Shown: positions 43,290-54,158 of the stretch, in pieces
Position numbering within the stretch: the stretch's first letter is position 1
Layout of the letters: every line of letters begins with the position of its first letter
Origin: Carettochelys insculpta
Lineage: Eukaryota > Chordata > Testudines > Carettochelyidae
Assembly: GCF_033958435.1 (NCBI RefSeq)
Contig: NC_134152.1
Location: 16,850,001-16,914,000, forward strand
Length of the DNA: 64,000 bases
Direction of reading: 5' to 3'
Notes under the pieces: generated by a model
What the model was told of the DNA's origin: nothing
The model's database searches: none
Seen by the model: only the letters and a program-made list of their open reading frames with translations
Position numbers and translations under genes: made by a program

Positions 43290-44140
43290 GGAAAAAGTTA
43301 GACCTTCCCATTTTGGAGAGGAGGATGAAGAGGGGCAGATTGTGTTAAGAAATCTGGTGGTGGAGACTGGGCCTTGAGGCTGGCAGAGGAATGGAGACTG
43401 AGATGGAGAACTGGCGGCGGGGGGCAGACACTAAAATGTCTGTGCTGGGAAACTAGGTCTGTCAGAACAACCAGCACAGGAGAGAAATTGCCAGAGGACC
43501 GGGGAATGGGGAGACTTTGACTGGATGAGGTGCTATGGTGAAGGGGAACTGGAACTGGCAGAGTAAAGAGTGTGGAACTGATAGCCAATGGGGCGGAGGC
43601 ATGAAGGCAGAGGAAGGAAAGGCAGATCTGACAAGGAATGGGGTACAGGAACAGAATGGCAGGGGACAGAATGTGCAAAAGCACCAAAGCCATGAGCCCG
43701 AGTCAGAAGATGAGACTGAGTGAGAAGCCAAGGGTGGGAGATGGGACCTGGGAGCCAGTGGAAGAGGGTGGGATGACTGGAGTCTGACAGGGAGAAAGAG
43801 GCAGATAGGGGAGTGGAGGAGGGAACTAGGACTTGTTGGGCAAGCAGAAGAGGGTCAGTAAGCTGGGAGTGGATGGCTAGGACTGTGAATGGCAAAGCAA
43901 GAGGACTGGAAGTATGAGGTAGTGGGGACTGAGAGTAGAGTAGGGTAGACTGGGATGGGGAATTTCAAGGCATGAAACTAGGACTTATTGGACAAGGAGC
44001 CTGGGAGTAGGATCAGAAGCCTGAGGAACGGAGACTGTAATTGAGCAGGTGACCAGGACAAGAGTGGGATGATGAGGCTGCAGTTGGGGATTGAGGGGTG
44101 GGGTTGAAACTGGATGTGATCACACTTGGGGTGGGGGAAG
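43290..44140. repeat. Purine-rich degenerate minisatellite
   Basis: About 850 bp are strongly purine-biased on the plus strand, with recurring 'gggactgg', 'ggagactg', 'ggaactgg' and 'aggactg' words at irregular spacing. The open frames on the minus strand here (proline, serine and leucine-rich) are what such a bias produces and I do not count them as genes. Confidence 0.5.
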
Positions 44141-45270
44141 GACAGAACAGTCCAAGGCCACTAGGTAACACTTCCCTGTAGATCCTGGAATGGAGCACAA
44201 GATTCCTGAGCCTCACTATTCCTCTCCTGTCACCAAATAGCTGTGAACTCTGTTGGCAAAATGTCTCATTTCCCTTTAGCACCTGTCCATATGGAGGTTA
44301 ACAACATATTACTGATATAAGTTACTTCAGTAACTCAGATGGAAGAGGTCTCTGCAGGAGATGTAAATATTCCACCCCGATGACAAATCATGTGGGCGTC
44401 AATATGATGCTGCATAATCAGTTTGGAAATTACACAAGAAATTAGATTAAAAGAACATTCATATAGTTAAGTCAAGCATGCAAAAATTAGGATAATTCAA
44501 GAATTAAGGTTGCTGGTGCAATTTTAATTCAGCCCCCTTCTGTGTATGAATCATGATGCAGTCTTTAATTACACGATCATTTATTTTTTCCATCCTGCTC
44601 TGGGGATGAATCGGGATTGTGTACTGAATGAGCTTATTGTGTGTAAGATTCCTAATTCATTTTTTGCAGAAATGAAAAGGTGTTCTTCAGAATGAGACAA
44701 GGGATTGCAGGAAGAGAGAGGACAGTGTGATAGTTAAGGACACCCTGGAGAACTGGATTCTGTCTTTCTTTCTACCACAGAGTTCCTGTGCAAATTCCGA
44801 GCAACTGACTTAAATGAAACTTTAACAGGTGGTTAATAATTTCAAGTTTTTCATTTTCTGAGTGCCCCGCTTGAGATTCAGGGATCTGATTTGCAGATTG
44901 CTAACCTATTGCTGCTGTGTCTTGAAAATGTAAAGTGGTATATACCACTGTAACTGGGTGCAACTCACTGCTGTAACTGGGTGCAATTCACGGCTGCAAT
45001 GGTCACTCAAGAATTTGCTGAAGCTAGCCTCTGCCATGCCTTCTTCTGCCTATTCTCCACCACCTGCATCAGGATGCACATCCTTCCTAAGCTGTGGAGC
45101 CATTCCTCAGGGTACTGCTCCGCCACAGTGCTTCCTCATTCTAGTGTCCTCACCCTCAGGGAACCCTTCAACATCCTATGACCACCTTGCCTCAGTGACC
45201 CTACTGCCAGTTTTCATCCAGCCACTCATCTCAGGGGCAATTGCAGTCTGAAATGGCCACTCATCGTAGG
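44141..45270. other. No recognised feature
   Basis: Mixed sequence. A short duplication 'ctgtaactgggtgcaa' occurs twice at about 44949-44990. The rest has no recognisable motif. Confidence 0.35.
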
Positions 45271-45294
45271 TAAGGGGGTATTGGCCTGCTGCCT

Positions 45295-45522
45295 TCACCT
45301 GCCCTGGCTGCTTCCTTGCAGCCCTAGCATCCCAGAGGTCAGGGCATAGACATTGACCAAATGAAATGGGAGCCCCTCCACCCGAGCCCAGAAGTACAGC
45401 GGGTGACCTGCCATGAACTCAACACTCCCCAGAACCTCGGGCTGCAGGGTCAGGGAGAACTGGGTCGCCACCCTGGCTTGATGGGCTGAGAGGTGGCTGA
45501 AGTAGACTCTGTTCCCCCACAC
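45295..45522 (-). pseudogene. Tx1-like LINE endonuclease fragment
   Basis: About 75 codons carry LQPEVLGSVEFMAGHPLYFW and GLPFHLVNVYALTSG. The second is the strand leading to the VNVYAPT motif of LINE endonucleases, with P changed to L. The catalytic His/Asp motifs further on are missing because the element ends here. Confidence 0.6.
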
Positions 45523-47237
45523 TAGCGCCAGCTGGCTTCAGTGGCTGGAGCAGTGTGGGTCCCCTACAGGAAGGTGACAGAGTACACCACCTCCCAAAGG
45601 AAGGAGAGCACCTAACACCTGCAGATACCTGACCTGCAGCCCCTCATGTTTAAAGGGGCAAAGATGAACAGAAGCATTGTGAGAGGTGGGGGAAGATTCT
45701 CACTGGAGGGTGCACCAGTGGTCCCCTTAGGGCTTCACAGAAATCTGTGACCCACCACAAATGTGAGCATGGCATCACAGAACCCACAGGCCTGCTGGTA
45801 GACCAGAGCATCCCTCCTCCTGGTCCCTTTACCCTCTTTCCAGGCAGGCCTCATGGTCTCAAGGATAAGGTGGTGATCTCCCCAGCACTGAAGGGTGTGA
45901 GTCACTTTGTTCTTGGAGCTATGAACATCATCCAAGAAAATGCACATCTCAGCCCTTGGTGCATTGGGCATCAGAGCCTCGGGGCCCTGAACACCATCAG
46001 GCCAGACACCTCTGTGGACCCCCTGGGACAAGGTGTAGGGGTGGAGGGAGAACAGCCCCAGATGTGCCGGGAGAGGGTGAAACAAAAATTACATCCCAGG
46101 GGTCCACAGCCCCAGGGTGGTCATGACAGGATAAGGAGTGAAGAGAAAGGTAGGGACAACAGGGATAGAAACAGGCACAATGTGAGGGATAGGAATGGGG
46201 AGGGTATCTGGAGGTGGAAGAGGTTCAGGAGAAGATGGGGTGGGGGAAGAAAAGGGGAAGGAAGGGAAACAGGAGGAGAATGGAGGGGGAAGTAATCATG
46301 GTAGGGAGAAGGACATGTGCCGGGGATGGGGTGGAGCCAGGAGTGGGGATGGGGCAGAGGATGGGAACAGAAAGGGGATCAGCAGCCCGAGCAACAAGGG
46401 TGCCAGGAAGAAACACCCCATCACAGGGCAGGGAGGTTGTAGGGATGAGGGTTGCAATGCAGTTGTCGCCAGCATTGGGCTCTGGCACCACCACTGGAGC
46501 CCTCGGTGCTGGGGGTTCCTGGGAACAGCCAGAGCTCTGGCCCTCCAGAGACACCCAGGGGCTTGATAGGCACAGCTGGAACACCACTGCTGAGCGGGCA
46601 GGCGGTCACGCCCTGGGATGACTTGGGAATGGGGGAGGGGTGGTGAAGGGGTCAGAGGAAGCCGGAGAAAAAGGAGAGGGAAGGGGTGACTGGGTGCAAG
46701 CACCAAGCTCACAGCCCTCCAGGATCAGGGGATCCGCAACCGAGGCAGCTGGGGTCAGGCCCAGTGCCGCAACTTCCTGGGAGAGGAAAGTGAGGCTGCT
46801 GCCTGCCTCTTCAGGACCCCCTGGCAGTGGCTGGGTCAGCAGCCACCTCTGGAGGTGCAGCAGGCACGAGGTCAGAGGAGTTGCTCACCAGGGTCTCACT
46901 AGGTTGAGATACCAAGATAGAGGGAATTGTGCCCTCCTCAACCACTGCAGTGACCTCAGCCACCCCTTGCTGTTGGTCAGCGGTCAGGTGTCCAGTGGGG
47001 GCATTCCGGGCAGTTACAATCCCTCAGGGCCTTATGTGGCACATCCTCCCTGTCACACCCTGCTTGTTGTGCTTCCCCTGCACAAGCTCCCAGCCCTTTG
47101 ATGAGGTGGGCTGGGTGGCAGAGGAGGGGCCAGGGGACAAGGCCAGCAGTGAGAAGGGAAAGGAAAAGGAGGATGGACAGTGAAGGAAGGGAGGACCCTC
47201 CCCGCCCCCACCCAGGGAGGGCCCTGTCTGAGTCCTG

Positions 47238-47916
47238 TCACATTCCCCCCACACTCTGCTCTGCACACCTGGCTTTATTGCCTGTTACAGCAGTGGCACC
47301 TGCATGCTCATCTGGGTCCAGTGGGGAGACATCCTCTGGCACCCAAGCAATATTGATATCAGTTGCAGGAGGAGGATGGGTGGCACCAGCATCCAAGGCA
47401 ACAGGGCCACTGGTGATGATGTGGCTGGTGCCCTCCCAGGCGTCAGGGGTCCCAGACTTCTCCCCAGGCTGGACAAGGGGGCAGTCCCTTTGGACATGAC
47501 CCGTTGCCCAGCAAAAGAAGCACTGGGCCTCCCCCATGGTTTAGTAGACATGGTACTGGACCCCCCGATGGGGCACCAGAAAAGTCCCATCTGGAGTGAC
47601 CCCACCACACACCACCAGCAGCAGTTGTGCCTGTGCCTACTGGTGGAAGGAGAGGACGTGGCAGAGGGTGGTGTCTTTGCAGCCCGGGAGAAAGGGATTC
47701 AGGACTAAAAAGGGTTTCCCCCACGTGGTCGGGAAAGGCAGAAGGGCGGCATTGGGGAAGAAGGGAGGAAGAGAGGAACACCACCCATATGCCCCGATCC
47801 TCCAGTGGCTTGATGGGCACATGGATACCCCCCAACTCCAGGCCTCTCTCCACTGCCTCCTGGGTGGCAGCCTCATATGCCAGTGTAACCCTTCTGCCAG
47901 AAGGAGTCGGCAGCAA
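47238..47916 (-). pseudogene. Tx1-like LINE ORF1 (zinc-knuckle protein), decayed
   Basis: The upstream part (47916 down to about 47750) gives RVTLAYEAATQEAVERGLEL and GIHVPIKPLEDRGIWVVFLS, an RNA-recognition-like fold of retroelement ORF1 proteins. A frame change follows through GCKDTTLCHVLSF. The segment at 47537-47470 has MGEAQCFFCWATGHVQRDCP, a CX2CX4HX4C-type zinc knuckle. ORF1 proteins bind their own RNA as a chaperone. Two frames are needed to read it, so it is dead. Confidence 0.65.
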
Positions 47917-47964
47917 CTAGGGCCGGGTTCAATATCTAGGGGTTCCTTTTCGTCCATCTCACAC

Positions 47965-49008
47965 TGAACTGGCTCAAGCCCCCACCCAGTAGCCTGGGAA
48001 ATTCACACAACCCTGGGCGCCTCAGAGAGGCAATGCTTCCTCACTCACAAGCACAGAGTCTGAGTGTAGAAAAGAAACTTTTGATGTACAAAGGCAGAGA
48101 AGTCATATGGCATAAGCTTGGAAAATACCACACCCAGAGTTCATAACTAATCCTCCAGTAACTGTCCCAGCTCAAATGGATTGAGCAGTGTCCCTTGCCT
48201 CTCAGGCTTGCCAGTCAGCCAGTCCACACACCCAAACTTTCTTTGTACACCCCTTTTCAAATGCCCCACTTACAACTCTGTCCAGTCTGTACAGGCCCTG
48301 ACACATCACCCTGAGGCATTCCCTCACTGAACCTGAGGCACTGCCCCCTTTCCGCTGGTCCAGCTTTCTGCTTGCTCCCTACCAGCTGCCCTACTGGCCA
48401 GCCATCGGCTGTGCCTGCCATCCACCTACTGCTCCTCTTACCAGCTGGCTCCCAGTTGCACCATCCATCCATCTGCTGCGGCTCCTCCTACCAGCCAGTC
48501 ACACTGTCCATCCATCTGCAGCTGTCTTGTAAGCTTTGCTGTAGGCAAAACCCTGTGATTTTAGCTCATAGCATCATTCAACTCTAGGCCTAACTACAGC
48601 ATCCTGAGAATCTGCACAGAATAACTATAGACCACATGTAGGTTTACCTGTGAATAGTGAGAACAGGGTGGGAGAAGAATCAGTCAAACCAGTTTTACAG
48701 CTATATAACCAAGGCCCTTCTAACCAACTTGATCCAATCACCTCACCTCACAATGCTTGGGGGGGGGGGGGGCTCCGTAATCCATATCTTACTCAGTAGT
48801 GACAACTACCTTGTGCCCCCACAACTTCAAGCATTGTTGAGACTCCACAATTCTTACACTGGGTGATAGCGTAAATTGTGACTTCACAACAACATGTTGT
48901 TTACAATCAACAAAACCTCCTTGCTTTGTGTGCTCCCATGAGGCTTTGTTTACAAGGCATTATGTATGCACAGCTTTGTATTTTCATGCAAATAATCTCT
49001 GCAGGACA
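47965..49008 (-). mobile_element. Solo-LTR-like insertion in ORF1
   Basis: This 1,044-bp block interrupts the ORF1 frame between GKEVFFL (right side) and the RVTLAYEAAT part (left side). Its ends are TG...CA (TGTCCTGCAG at the 5' end and 'gagccagttca' at the 3' end on the minus strand). 'gttatatagctg' could be a TATA region. The flanks CACAC and CACCA form only a weak duplication. There is no coding capacity. A G run of 14 lies at 48759-48772. It could also be another kind of insertion. Confidence 0.4.
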
Positions 49009-49800
49009 CACCAGGAAGAATACCTCCTTCCCAAATGTCCTAGAGGCTGCCACCATGGCTGCAGGCCCCATCACTTGACAATGCCTGCACATAGGTCTCC
49101 ACATGGGATGAGGCCAACCCCAGGAGGCCGTGCACCCCATGCCTCTGAGGAAGGGTGTGTAAGGGGCCCTGGCCATCGGGGATGGTACTCTTAGAGGTGG
49201 TCAGAGTGGAGTGTGAGGTGGCAGTCACCAGGGAGTATGATGTGGGGGCTGGCGAGACAGAGACCCCAGAACTGGTAGAGGAAATGGGGGCAAGAAGGAG
49301 GGGGAGCTGTGGCAGATTGAGCCGCAGCAGGAGGTGGAGCCTTTGCCATGGGAGATTTTGCCTTGTAGGCGGGGTTTTTTCCCATTTTTGTCCCCTGACC
49401 CTTCCTGCTCTTTGGGGGGCTGTTTTGGAGGTGTAACCAGCAGAGGGTGCTGTGGCAGGTGCAACAGGAGCCTTGGAGCTTGTGCCTGTGCCTGTGGCCA
49501 ACATGGGGGCAGATGACCTGGCAGCCTCAGGTGGATTCACCACAGTGGAGGTGGAAGTGAGAACAGGGGAGGAAGGGAAGACACATGACACCCCCCCGCC
49601 AACAGGTTCATTGGCGATAGGGAGGGAAAGGTAGGAGCAGGTGTTGGGATAATCAGGAAAGGAAAGGGTGAGGTGGGGGAAGAGAGAGGACGAAGGGAAG
49701 ATGAGAGGGCTACACCTCCCTGCGCAGCCAGGCTGCGAGCCAGGTGAGGGGGGAAGTGGTTTAACGGAGGAAGGAAGGGAAAAATACATGGAAAAACTGC
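49009..49800 (-). pseudogene. Tx1-like LINE ORF1, N-terminal part
   Basis: The minus strand carries an Ala/Pro/Lys-rich segment (GNKMGKN-like, then AYKAKSPMAKAPPPAAAQSA), then a VETYVQAL segment and VMGPAAMVAASRTFGKEVFF. The last block is the start of the ORF1 folded domain, and it is cut by the LTR-like insertion. Several frames are needed to read it. It belongs to the same element as 45295-47962. Confidence 0.5.
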
Positions 49801-51270
49801 AACTCCCATCACAGGCTGGTAAGACGGCTCCTTCTACTGCACTGAGAGATGTGGGGAACTACGGGACTATGTGGGGAGGTGGAAAAGTGAGTGGGGTAAC
49901 TAAGAGAAAAGGAGGGAGGGGAGTTTGGGCACCAAACAAAGGAAAAATGGGGGTTTGTGGGCACATGGGAAGGGGAAAGGCAATAGAAGGGAGGGCAGGC
50001 AGCAAGGGCTGACCTGCTGTAGGGTAAGGGGAGCAGCTAGACACTGCAAGGGGGCAGGTGGGCCCACAGGTGCCTGAATAAAAGGCCTGCAGCAGCTGCT
50101 GCAGAGCGGGGGGGGGGTTGGGTAAGTGGTGGGGCAGGGATGGCAGGGCCCCAGCAACAGCTAAGGCCGGGGGAGAGAGAAGCTATGGGGGTGGCAGCAG
50201 AAGGGCAGGGAATGAGGCATGGACCACAACTTAGCACCTACCTCAACTGCATCAGCCACCCCACTGGTGGAAAAGGCTCCACACAAATTCTCTCCCCCCC
50301 ACAGCGCTCCACAGCAAGTCATGGAAGGAAGCCCAGCCACTGCCTTGAAGCAGCCACCTACCTCCTCTGCAGCAAAAGGAAGCCGCAGAGGTGAAGATCG
50401 AAGTCCAGGCTTGCAGAGAGGATGGAGGGGCCAGCAGACCCCCAAGAAGATTGAAGGGTGGGGGTCTTCCCCCCTCCCCTGCCCAAGGGCAGGCCAGTAG
50501 AAATCCCCACCCCCCTATGCCCACAGCAGCTCCAAGAGCTAGTGGGAGGGGTCGGACAGGGCAGCCTGCACAAGAGCAGGAAAAGAGGGGGGAAGTGGTC
50601 TGGGAGAGACAAACAGAGGCTGTTCAGCAGCCCACCACACAGACTACAGTAGCTGCATTGAGAGCAAATATGTGAACAGTTGGGTCTGTGCTTTTGTGTT
50701 TCCTAGGGACTGAAGGTCACCAAGGAGCAGCTTGCAGCAGCGGGCTAATTCAGCACCAGCAGCTAATTAAGGCCTTCAGAACCCTTTAAAAGGCTTCCCC
50801 TCAGGTAAGGAGGGGGAAGGAGAAAGGTGACGGATAAGGAAGGTGGAAGGAAAGGCTGCAGGGAGAAAGATCTGCTGTGACTACCTGGGGAAATTATTGA
50901 AGAAGCATCTGGTGGAGGCAGCCCAGGGAGGCAGCAGCAGCACCGGGGTACCTGGGAGGAAAGCCCCACTAGCAGTAGCTAGACAGGGTCCCTGGGTCAG
51001 CACCCAGAATGTGTGGGAGGGGACTGGGTTCCCCCCCCGACTGCCCCACACACCCCGGGGCAGCCCTCAGGGGTAGGAGGCAACTGGACATGCTAAAGAG
51101 GTCTCCTGCACTAGTGACTGTGACACTGACTGTGCCAGTGCTGAGAATGGCTCAATAAGGCCACTGGGAACAGGAGGCAGATCACAGGGACACAACGAGC
51201 TCTGAGGCATTACCTAAACTACCAAGAAGCACAGGACCCAAGGGGAACAAGCTTGGGGCTTTGTCACACT
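49801..51270. other. GC-rich sequence, possibly the LINE 5' untranslated region
   Basis: Continuous GC-rich DNA with overlapping open frames on both strands, most likely a consequence of composition. It lies where the 5' untranslated region of the Tx1-like LINE would be. The right end ('gcttggggctttgtcaca' near 51268) could instead be an LTR edge, since its minus-strand reading starts TGTGACAAAGCCCC. I cannot decide between these. Confidence 0.35.
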
Positions 51271-51299
51271 CCCTCATCCAGTAAAGGCCCCTCGCCCTC

Positions 51300-51453
51300 T
51301 TATTGTTACACCTCCTGCAATGAGGTGTTTGAAATAATGCACCTGCTGTTTCAAATTAATTTTGCAGTAGCGTGTGCAGAGCGTGTATGCTTGCAAAGCT
51401 ATTCGAAATAACGGCTCTTTTCTCATGATAACTTTGCTGCATGTCTGTAGCCA
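51300..51453. mobile_element. Fragment of a GTCTACAC MITE
   Basis: 'ctattcgaaataacggctct' and 'tgaaataatgcacctgctgt' are of the TTCGAAAT type seen in the other MITEs. The right end 'gcatgtctgtagcc' is a diverged terminus. The left arm is missing. Confidence 0.45.
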
Positions 51454-52609
51454 AAGTATCCTCAACCTGGCCAGCCATCTCTTTTACACATCACTTTTGG
51501 TCTCCGATTGGCTCCCACAAGCCCCTCCCCACTGGCTCCCAGGCCAGCTCTCTCCCAGGGCTTCTTTTAACCCCTTCTGTGCCAGTGTGGGGCACCTGCC
51601 CCATCACAACCACATAAATGTCAGGTCCTAGGTGTCTCAAAGAAGCATAGAAAATTGATGGGTACTTTTAACCATAATTCCTGTGCCTGAGTGTGCCTCT
51701 ATGAATGGAGCTAAGACCCCTCATCCCAGAGATGCATTGTGAAAATAAATTCATTAATGTTTGTGATGTGCTCAGATACTACAGTGATGAGACCCACAGA
51801 AAAATCCCATGGTTTGAACTGAAGGAGATAGGGGTCTTGTGGAAAAAATAGCAGTGAAATGAAAGAGTGTCTCACAATGCATGTGCCCAAGTGGGCTAAA
51901 TTAAGGTTGCACCAACTATCTTATTTCTGGCATCACTGAACTTTTAAGTACTTGATCTTCCATTCTTAATAATGCTCTTTTCTCATGGGCTTTATTATTG
52001 TTTGTTGTTGCAAGTCATTAGACATAGAGTTGGGAGCATTTTAATTACATGTAATGTTTCAACTTGAATAGATTTTCCATTCCTTTCCTACTGTATCAAC
52101 TGGGGTTAGTGAAGGAATAATCCTTCCTCTGCCATGTTTCTGTGGAACTGAGTAAGAAAGGATACTAGTGGATACATTAGTTAGATGAAATGTGGTTTGA
52201 TTCATGAGTGAGCTTGAGAATCACACTGAAGAAAGGGAATAATAATTTTACTTTGCACACCCATTTAGACAGAATCATCTGGCCAACTGATTACTAGAGA
52301 GAAGCTGTGTGTTGGTCTGTTTTCATTCCTGACATAACTCCAGTGAATTTAATGTTCTGAATTACCCCAGTGTATTACCTCTGACAAACTCAACAACACA
52401 GCCCTAAATACCCAATTATGATAGCAGAAAGCACGCAGTAGAACATTATGTCCAGAAGCATCTCAGCAGAAGGTAATTCCATGAATGGCAATAATTCAAT
52501 GACATTTTTTGTGAGGCTGTTACTAAAGCTGTGTGAGTCATCGGAAACCATGCACAACTTGCCAAGCTTTGTATTTGCTGGGAGATCCAAGCCCCGGCCT
52601 TTGTCTGAC
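51454..52609. other. No recognised feature
   Basis: AT-rich non-coding sequence. Confidence 0.4.
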
Positions 52610-52612
52610 CAG

Positions 52613-52985
52613 GGCTATGGCTACACCTGCCCCCAACTTCGAAGGGAGCATGGTAATCAGGGTGATGGGAGATCACTAATGAAGTGCTGCAAAGCATGTG
52701 CAGCACTTCATTAGGCAAATTCTGCCCCATGGCAACTTCAAAGTGCCAGCATGTGTGTAGCCGCGGGCACTTCAAAGCAATTTTGGGGAGTAAATTTTGG
52801 AGCGTAAAGGCACTTCAGAGTGCCCGCGGCTACACGGCATGACAGCACTTTGACACTTCAAAGTTGCCACAGGGGAGAATTTGCTAATGAAGTGCTGCAT
52901 ATGCACTGCAGCACTTCATTAGTAATCCCCCATCACCCTGATTACCATGCCCCCTTCGAAGTTAGGGGCAGGTGTAGACACGGCC
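52613..52985. mobile_element. Palindromic GTCTACAC MITE
   Basis: The left end is GGCTATGGCTACACCTGCCC and the right end read inward is GGCCGTGTCTACACCTGCCC. Both arms continue with 'ccaacttcgaaggg'-like and 'catcaccctgattaccatgc' sequence. The centre contains 'gtgtagccgcgggcacttc' and its near inverted copy. The flanks CAG and AAG give an imperfect duplication. Confidence 0.8.
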
Positions 52986-54158
52986 AAGATTTCATTGTCT
53001 TCAAAATATTCACTGGCTATCCAGTTCTGACCAGCAGGTTTTAAGACTGACCTGCAACTTTATCTTTCACAAAATTCATCTTGCATCTCTTCCGCCCTGA
53101 TGCTGCTGCCTGGCGGAAAGGATCTGCAGGTCACCTCAGCTTTCCAGGGGTGCTCTGTTAACCATTCCACACACCTTCTATGTTCACAAGAGCCCCATAG
53201 TTGATCTACCTGTCCCTCCAAATTTCCCAGTCCTTTAGTGATAGGGTTCTGCTTTCTCTATAGTGACCCTACAGCTTCTTGTGCCACAAGCTCTGGCCAA
53301 AAGTCACTTTAAAACTGGTTTAAATATTATGAGGTTGTCTAGGTCAATGCAGACACTTAGAAAATAATCACTGATGATTCATTCATTGGCATTGTATGTT
53401 ACACAGTAATCAAAAGGGCAAAAGCTGATTTTTATAATTGTGATTGAATTTAGGCTGCATAGGGAGCCACTGACTATTTACTCAGTGCCTGTGTGAGTGG
53501 AGAAAACAGTTTCAGACTTGGTGGTTGCATCGTTCAGGCTGAGCTCTGGGACTTTTCACTGGGGTACATGTGTGTCGACTTCTTATCCTAGTTGATTTAT
53601 CACTCCTGGATTAGTGACTTCCCTAGTGCCAGGGTATTCACAGTGTACTTGTGATACCAGGGTAAGAACTGAAAATAGATTTGTTGAAGTGGGTGACCCA
53701 TTTGGATGCCACTCTGAATGTTTCATTAAGTAGATGGACTGATGGGAGTTTCCATACTGAATCAAACTACTGCCCATGAAGGTTAACATCCTGCCTGCGA
53801 CAGTAGGCAGGGCTTTTTCAAGAAGACTAGAGAAAACTAACATGTAAGGATGAGCGAGCATAGTGCAGGGGAGGGTTACAGGGCAATTCCTGCCTTATTC
53901 CTTATGCTGTGAAATTTGAGATTGGACTGCCCTGATTTTAGCATAAGTTACTAGAATATCATTACTGTCATTCCGCCTTCTTCAGAAGGCCTTGTCTAAG
54001 AGTACACTGCCTGCAGAGGTTTCTTCACATTAGTTAATTCTATAACATTCCGAGGTCATGAATACCAGTGATTCTATGGAGACGCATTGCCTTTAATTTG
54101 CTGTAGCTATATCTGAAAGTGATTGCATTGAGAGAATCCATTCTCTTTTGGTATAGGG
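52986..54158. other. No recognised feature
   Basis: Ordinary non-coding sequence. No convincing exon or repeat terminus. Confidence 0.4.

Larger units (their letters stand above)
45295..47962 (-). mobile_element. Tx1-like LINE, ORF1 3' part and start of ORF2
   Basis: On the minus strand, in order, I see an ORF1 RNA-binding region (AATQEAVERGLELGGIHVPI), a zinc knuckle (CFFCWATGHVQRDC), a low-complexity proline-rich stretch, a C-terminal ORF1 domain (FLDDVHSSKNKVTHTLQCWG) and the beginning of an AP endonuclease (LPFHLVNVYALTSG). This is the gene order of Tx1-type LINEs in the L1 group, from general knowledge of ZCCHC3-like ORF1 proteins. The reverse transcriptase is absent, so the copy stops inside the endonuclease. 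It is broken by stops and frameshifts. ORF1 continues beyond the insertion at 47965-49008. Confidence 0.65.

Noticed and set aside
43298..43895. Pro/Ser/Leu-rich minus-strand frames
   Set aside because: They are produced by the purine bias of the plus strand and are low-complexity without domains.
47238..47537. CCHC zinc-knuckle protein as a host gene (ZCCHC3-like)
   Set aside because: The surrounding order (RNA-binding region upstream, endonuclease downstream) shows retroelement ORF1. The frame is also broken.
49040..50675. Many 60-250-codon frames on both strands
   Set aside because: GC-rich composition and few stops explain most of them. Only the minus-strand ORF1 landmarks up to about 49800 were kept.
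50690..51268. Second solo LTR ending in TGTGACAAAGCCCC (minus strand)
   Set aside because: One edge looks LTR-like but no matching opposite end or duplication could be found.
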